Assembly: GCA_937860285.1 (NCBI GenBank)
Contig: CALMBS010000097.1
Location: 1-14,688, forward strand
DNA length: 14,688 nucleotides
DNA from: an uncultured Chloroflexota bacterium
GTDB lineage: Bacteria; Chloroflexota; Dehalococcoidia; UBA2247; RBG-13-53-26
Direction: 5' to 3'
Positions 13,840 to 14,688 of this stretch are shown one piece after another. The notes beneath the pieces were generated by a model, which was not told the DNA's origin, did no database searches, and was given only the letters and a program-made list of their open reading frames with translations. Position 1 is the stretch's first letter. Every line of letters begins with the position of its first letter. A program made the position numbers and the translations under genes.

Positions 13840-13861
13840 CGCCGGCGCCCGGGCGCCGGCG
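13840..13861 (+). terminator. Perfect 22-bp palindrome after the dehydrogenase, likely transcript end
   Basis: Bases 13840-13861 (CGCCGGCGCCC and its mirror complement) form a perfect palindrome 15 bases past the stop codon. As RNA it folds into a very stable GC hairpin. No T-run follows, so it is a terminator of the weak or factor-assisted kind, or a 3' stabiliser. Confidence 0.45.
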
Positions 13862-13880
13862 ACAGCATCGGGAAAGAAAG

Positions 13881-13908
13881 CCGTCCCAAAACGGCCGTCC
13901 CAAAACGG
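13881..13908 (+). repeat. Two perfect tandem copies of a 14-bp semi-palindromic unit
   Basis: CCGTCCCAAAACGG occurs at 13881-13894 and 13895-13908. Each copy has CCGT/ACGG arms, so the pair offers two dimer sites. It ends two bases before the -35 at 13911, the usual place for an activator. Confidence 0.75.
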
Positions 13909-13910
13909 AC

Positions 13911-13939
13911 TTGACAAGAGCTCCGTTGCTTGTTATATT
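13911..13939 (+). promoter_or_regulatory. Consensus promoter upstream of the second FAD oxidoreductase
   Basis: A perfect TTGACA (13911-13916) and TATATT (13934-13939) are spaced by 17 bases, in an AT-rich patch within GC-rich surroundings. The start would be near 13946. Confidence 0.8.
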
Positions 13940-13966
13940 GACAACACTTGGTAGGTTGGCAATACT
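13938..13966 (+). promoter_or_regulatory. Second, overlapping promoter
   Basis: A second perfect TTGACA (13938-13943) overlaps the first -10 by two bases, and AATACT (13961-13966) follows after 17 bases. TTGACAA thus recurs at a 27-bp interval. The two promoters cannot be occupied at once. Confidence 0.45.
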
Positions 13967-13972
13967 CGATAG

Positions 13973-14141
13973 GTCTCAAATAGTTTGCTACTACCAAAGT
14001 AGGGTGGCGACCCAAAGGCTGCAGGTCTGAGCTGGCTTCGGCACTCATTTGGAGCGGCATCACTGCCAGCACCGAGTGCGCCGGGGCCATCCGGCAGCCG
14101 GTCTGCAAATGACTTGATCACCGCCCGGTCCGGGCGGTGAT
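13973..14141 (+). ncRNA. Structured leader RNA: candidate riboswitch or small RNA
   Basis: Between the promoters and a strong hairpin at 14117 lie about 170 bases without a credible gene but dense in pairing. CTACT-ACCAA-AGTAG is at 13988-14002, GGGT-GGCG-ACCC at 14002-14013, and GCTGGC (14031-14036) pairs with GCCAGC (14065-14070). GGCACTC (14040-14046) pairs with GAGTGC (14074-14079), crossing the previous stem, so either a pseudoknot or a switch. GCCGG-N6-CCGGC is at 14080-14095. The segment GACCCAAAGGC followed by GGTCTGAG and the AGCGG element loosely recalls the c-di-GMP-I (GEMM) aptamer, but the 5' strand of its first stem is not found. I therefore do not assign a class. Confidence 0.4.
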
Positions 14142-14150
14142 TGGTCTTCA
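14117..14150 (+). terminator. Terminator-like hairpin inside the leader
   Basis: ATCACCGCCCG (14117-14127) pairs perfectly with CGGGCGGTGAT (14131-14141) over a 3-base loop. The tail TGGTCTTCA is only mildly T-rich. It lies about 245 bases before the oxidoreductase start, so it would either end a small RNA or act as the off-state of an attenuator. Confidence 0.5.
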
Positions 14151-14262
14151 GGGGGGAACGAAAGAAACCGGGCGCCACCGGTGAGGGGCGTCAGCGTGGC
14201 TTTGGTGTGGGGCGCAGCACGGCCGGCCGTTTTCGGCCCGGTCCCGGAAGGCGGGGTTGCCA

Positions 14263-14385
14263 GTGAAGAGCAGCGATGCCAGGAAAGGGGGAGCGTCGAA
14301 CGAGTTACCGATGATCTTCATCAACAGCGGTCTTCCCGGCGGACAACAGACAGGCGGGCGCCTGATTACGAGGAGAGGAGACTAG
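14263..14385 (+). CDS. Possible 40-residue small ORF ahead of the FAD oxidoreductase
   Basis: A GTG at 14263 opens a 40-codon frame ending at TAG 14383-14385, one base before the ATG at 14387. An internal ATG at 14311 would give 24 residues (starting MIFINSGLPGG). GGCGGGG lies upstream of the GTG. The ribosome site of the oxidoreductase lies inside its 3' end, as expected for translational coupling. Third-position GC is lower than in the neighbouring genes, and I recognise no family, so this may be chance. Confidence 0.22.
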   Translation: MKSSDARKGGASNELPMIFINSGLPGGQQTGGRLITRRGD

Positions 14386-14386
14386 C

Positions 14387-14688
14387 ATGCCGAGAGACGA
14401 GAGATACGACTTTGTTATTGTCGGCGGCGGGCCCAACGGTGTGACCCTGGCCGCCTACCTGGCCAAGAGCGGGCAGAGCGTCTGCGTCCTGGAAGAGCGG
14501 CCAGAGGCCGGCGGCGCCTGCGAGAACACCGAGCCCATAGCCGGCGTCAAGATCAACCCCCACGCCATCATGATCTACGGCGCCTCGGCGCCCGGCTACG
14601 AGCAGCTGGAGCTGTGGAAGTACGGCTGGCGGGTCGGCGAGGGCGAGATGGGAGACCTCATGGCCGACGCCGAGCGCGGCGTGGCCGT
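14387..14688 (+). CDS. Second phytoene-desaturase-like FAD oxidoreductase, N-terminal part only
   Basis: The first 100 residues of a flavoprotein that continues past the window end. The dinucleotide-binding motif GGGPNG is at about residues 13-18 after the strand YDFVIV. The second strand ends in Glu (VCVLEERPEAGGACEN, about 32-47), and the GG-x-C segment typical of the phytoene desaturase/carotenoid isomerase group follows. ATG at 14387 has a strong GAGGAGAGGAG ribosome site. A long leader of about 440 bases with promoters, structured RNA and a hairpin precedes it, in contrast to the simple leader of its relative at 2155. Substrate unknown. Confidence 0.85.
   Translation, partial: MPRDERYDFVIVGGGPNGVTLAAYLAKSGQSVCVLEERPEAGGACENTEPIAGVKINPHAIMIYGASAPGYEQLELWKYGWRVGEGEMGDLMADAERGVA

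Noticed and set aside
13840..13908. CRISPR-like repeat array
   Set aside because: The repeats are only two adjacent 14-bp units plus a separate palindrome; there are no spacers and no cas genes.
12577..13917. 446-codon minus-strand frame over the ThiF-like and dehydrogenase genes
   Set aside because: Antisense to two well-supported genes and rich in Gly, Ala, His and Arg runs.
13973..14141. 6S RNA, tmRNA or SRP RNA
   Set aside because: The length suits 6S RNA, but the two ends do not pair into the long hairpin with a central bubble, and no SRP or tmRNA consensus pieces were found.

Overview
The window is GC-rich bacterial DNA. Third codon positions are mostly G or C, the intergenic stretches are AT-richer, and there are many near-consensus sigma70-type promoters. 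The gene content is a thiolase/HMG-CoA-synthase-like/DUF35 pair, a DUF3068 (PorA-like) membrane protein, a bacterial GH3 protein, phytoene-desaturase-like flavoproteins and a short exosortase. This mix best fits an uncultured Chloroflexota (Dehalococcoidia-like) bacterium. That assignment is inference from gene content, since there is no rRNA or other marker here.

Left block, minus strand (1-3706). A thiolase (cut by the window edge) and an HMG-CoA-synthase-like protein fused to a zinc-ribbon/OB-fold (DUF35) domain form one operon. It reads leftward from two tandem promoters; the gene-proximal one is covered by a palindromic operator. A phytoene-desaturase-like FAD oxidoreductase follows upstream as its own unit, with its own promoter and terminator.

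Middle block (3849-9578). A DUF3068 membrane protein with promoter and terminator is followed by a GH3-family acyl-acid amido synthetase and a NatA/NatB-type ABC exporter in one plus-strand run. A MarR-type regulator lies convergent at the end, and a small palindrome sits in its own promoter. The order suggests that an acyl conjugate made by GH3 is handled by the transporter.

Right block (9744-13861). A small Cys-rich protein and a small single-span membrane protein come first. A rhomboid intramembrane protease follows. A separate operon then encodes a short exosortase/archaeosortase-family protein, a ThiF/MoeB-type E1-like adenylyltransferase and a zinc-dependent medium-chain dehydrogenase; the last two overlap by four bases.

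Far right (13862-14688). A 14-bp tandem repeat, two overlapping promoters, a structured RNA leader and a strong terminator-like hairpin precede a second FAD oxidoreductase that runs off the window. The leader is a candidate riboswitch or small RNA. This leader, the exosortase/E1/dehydrogenase operon, the GH3-NatAB unit and the active-site-less HMG-CoA-synthase-like fusion are the parts most worth follow-up.
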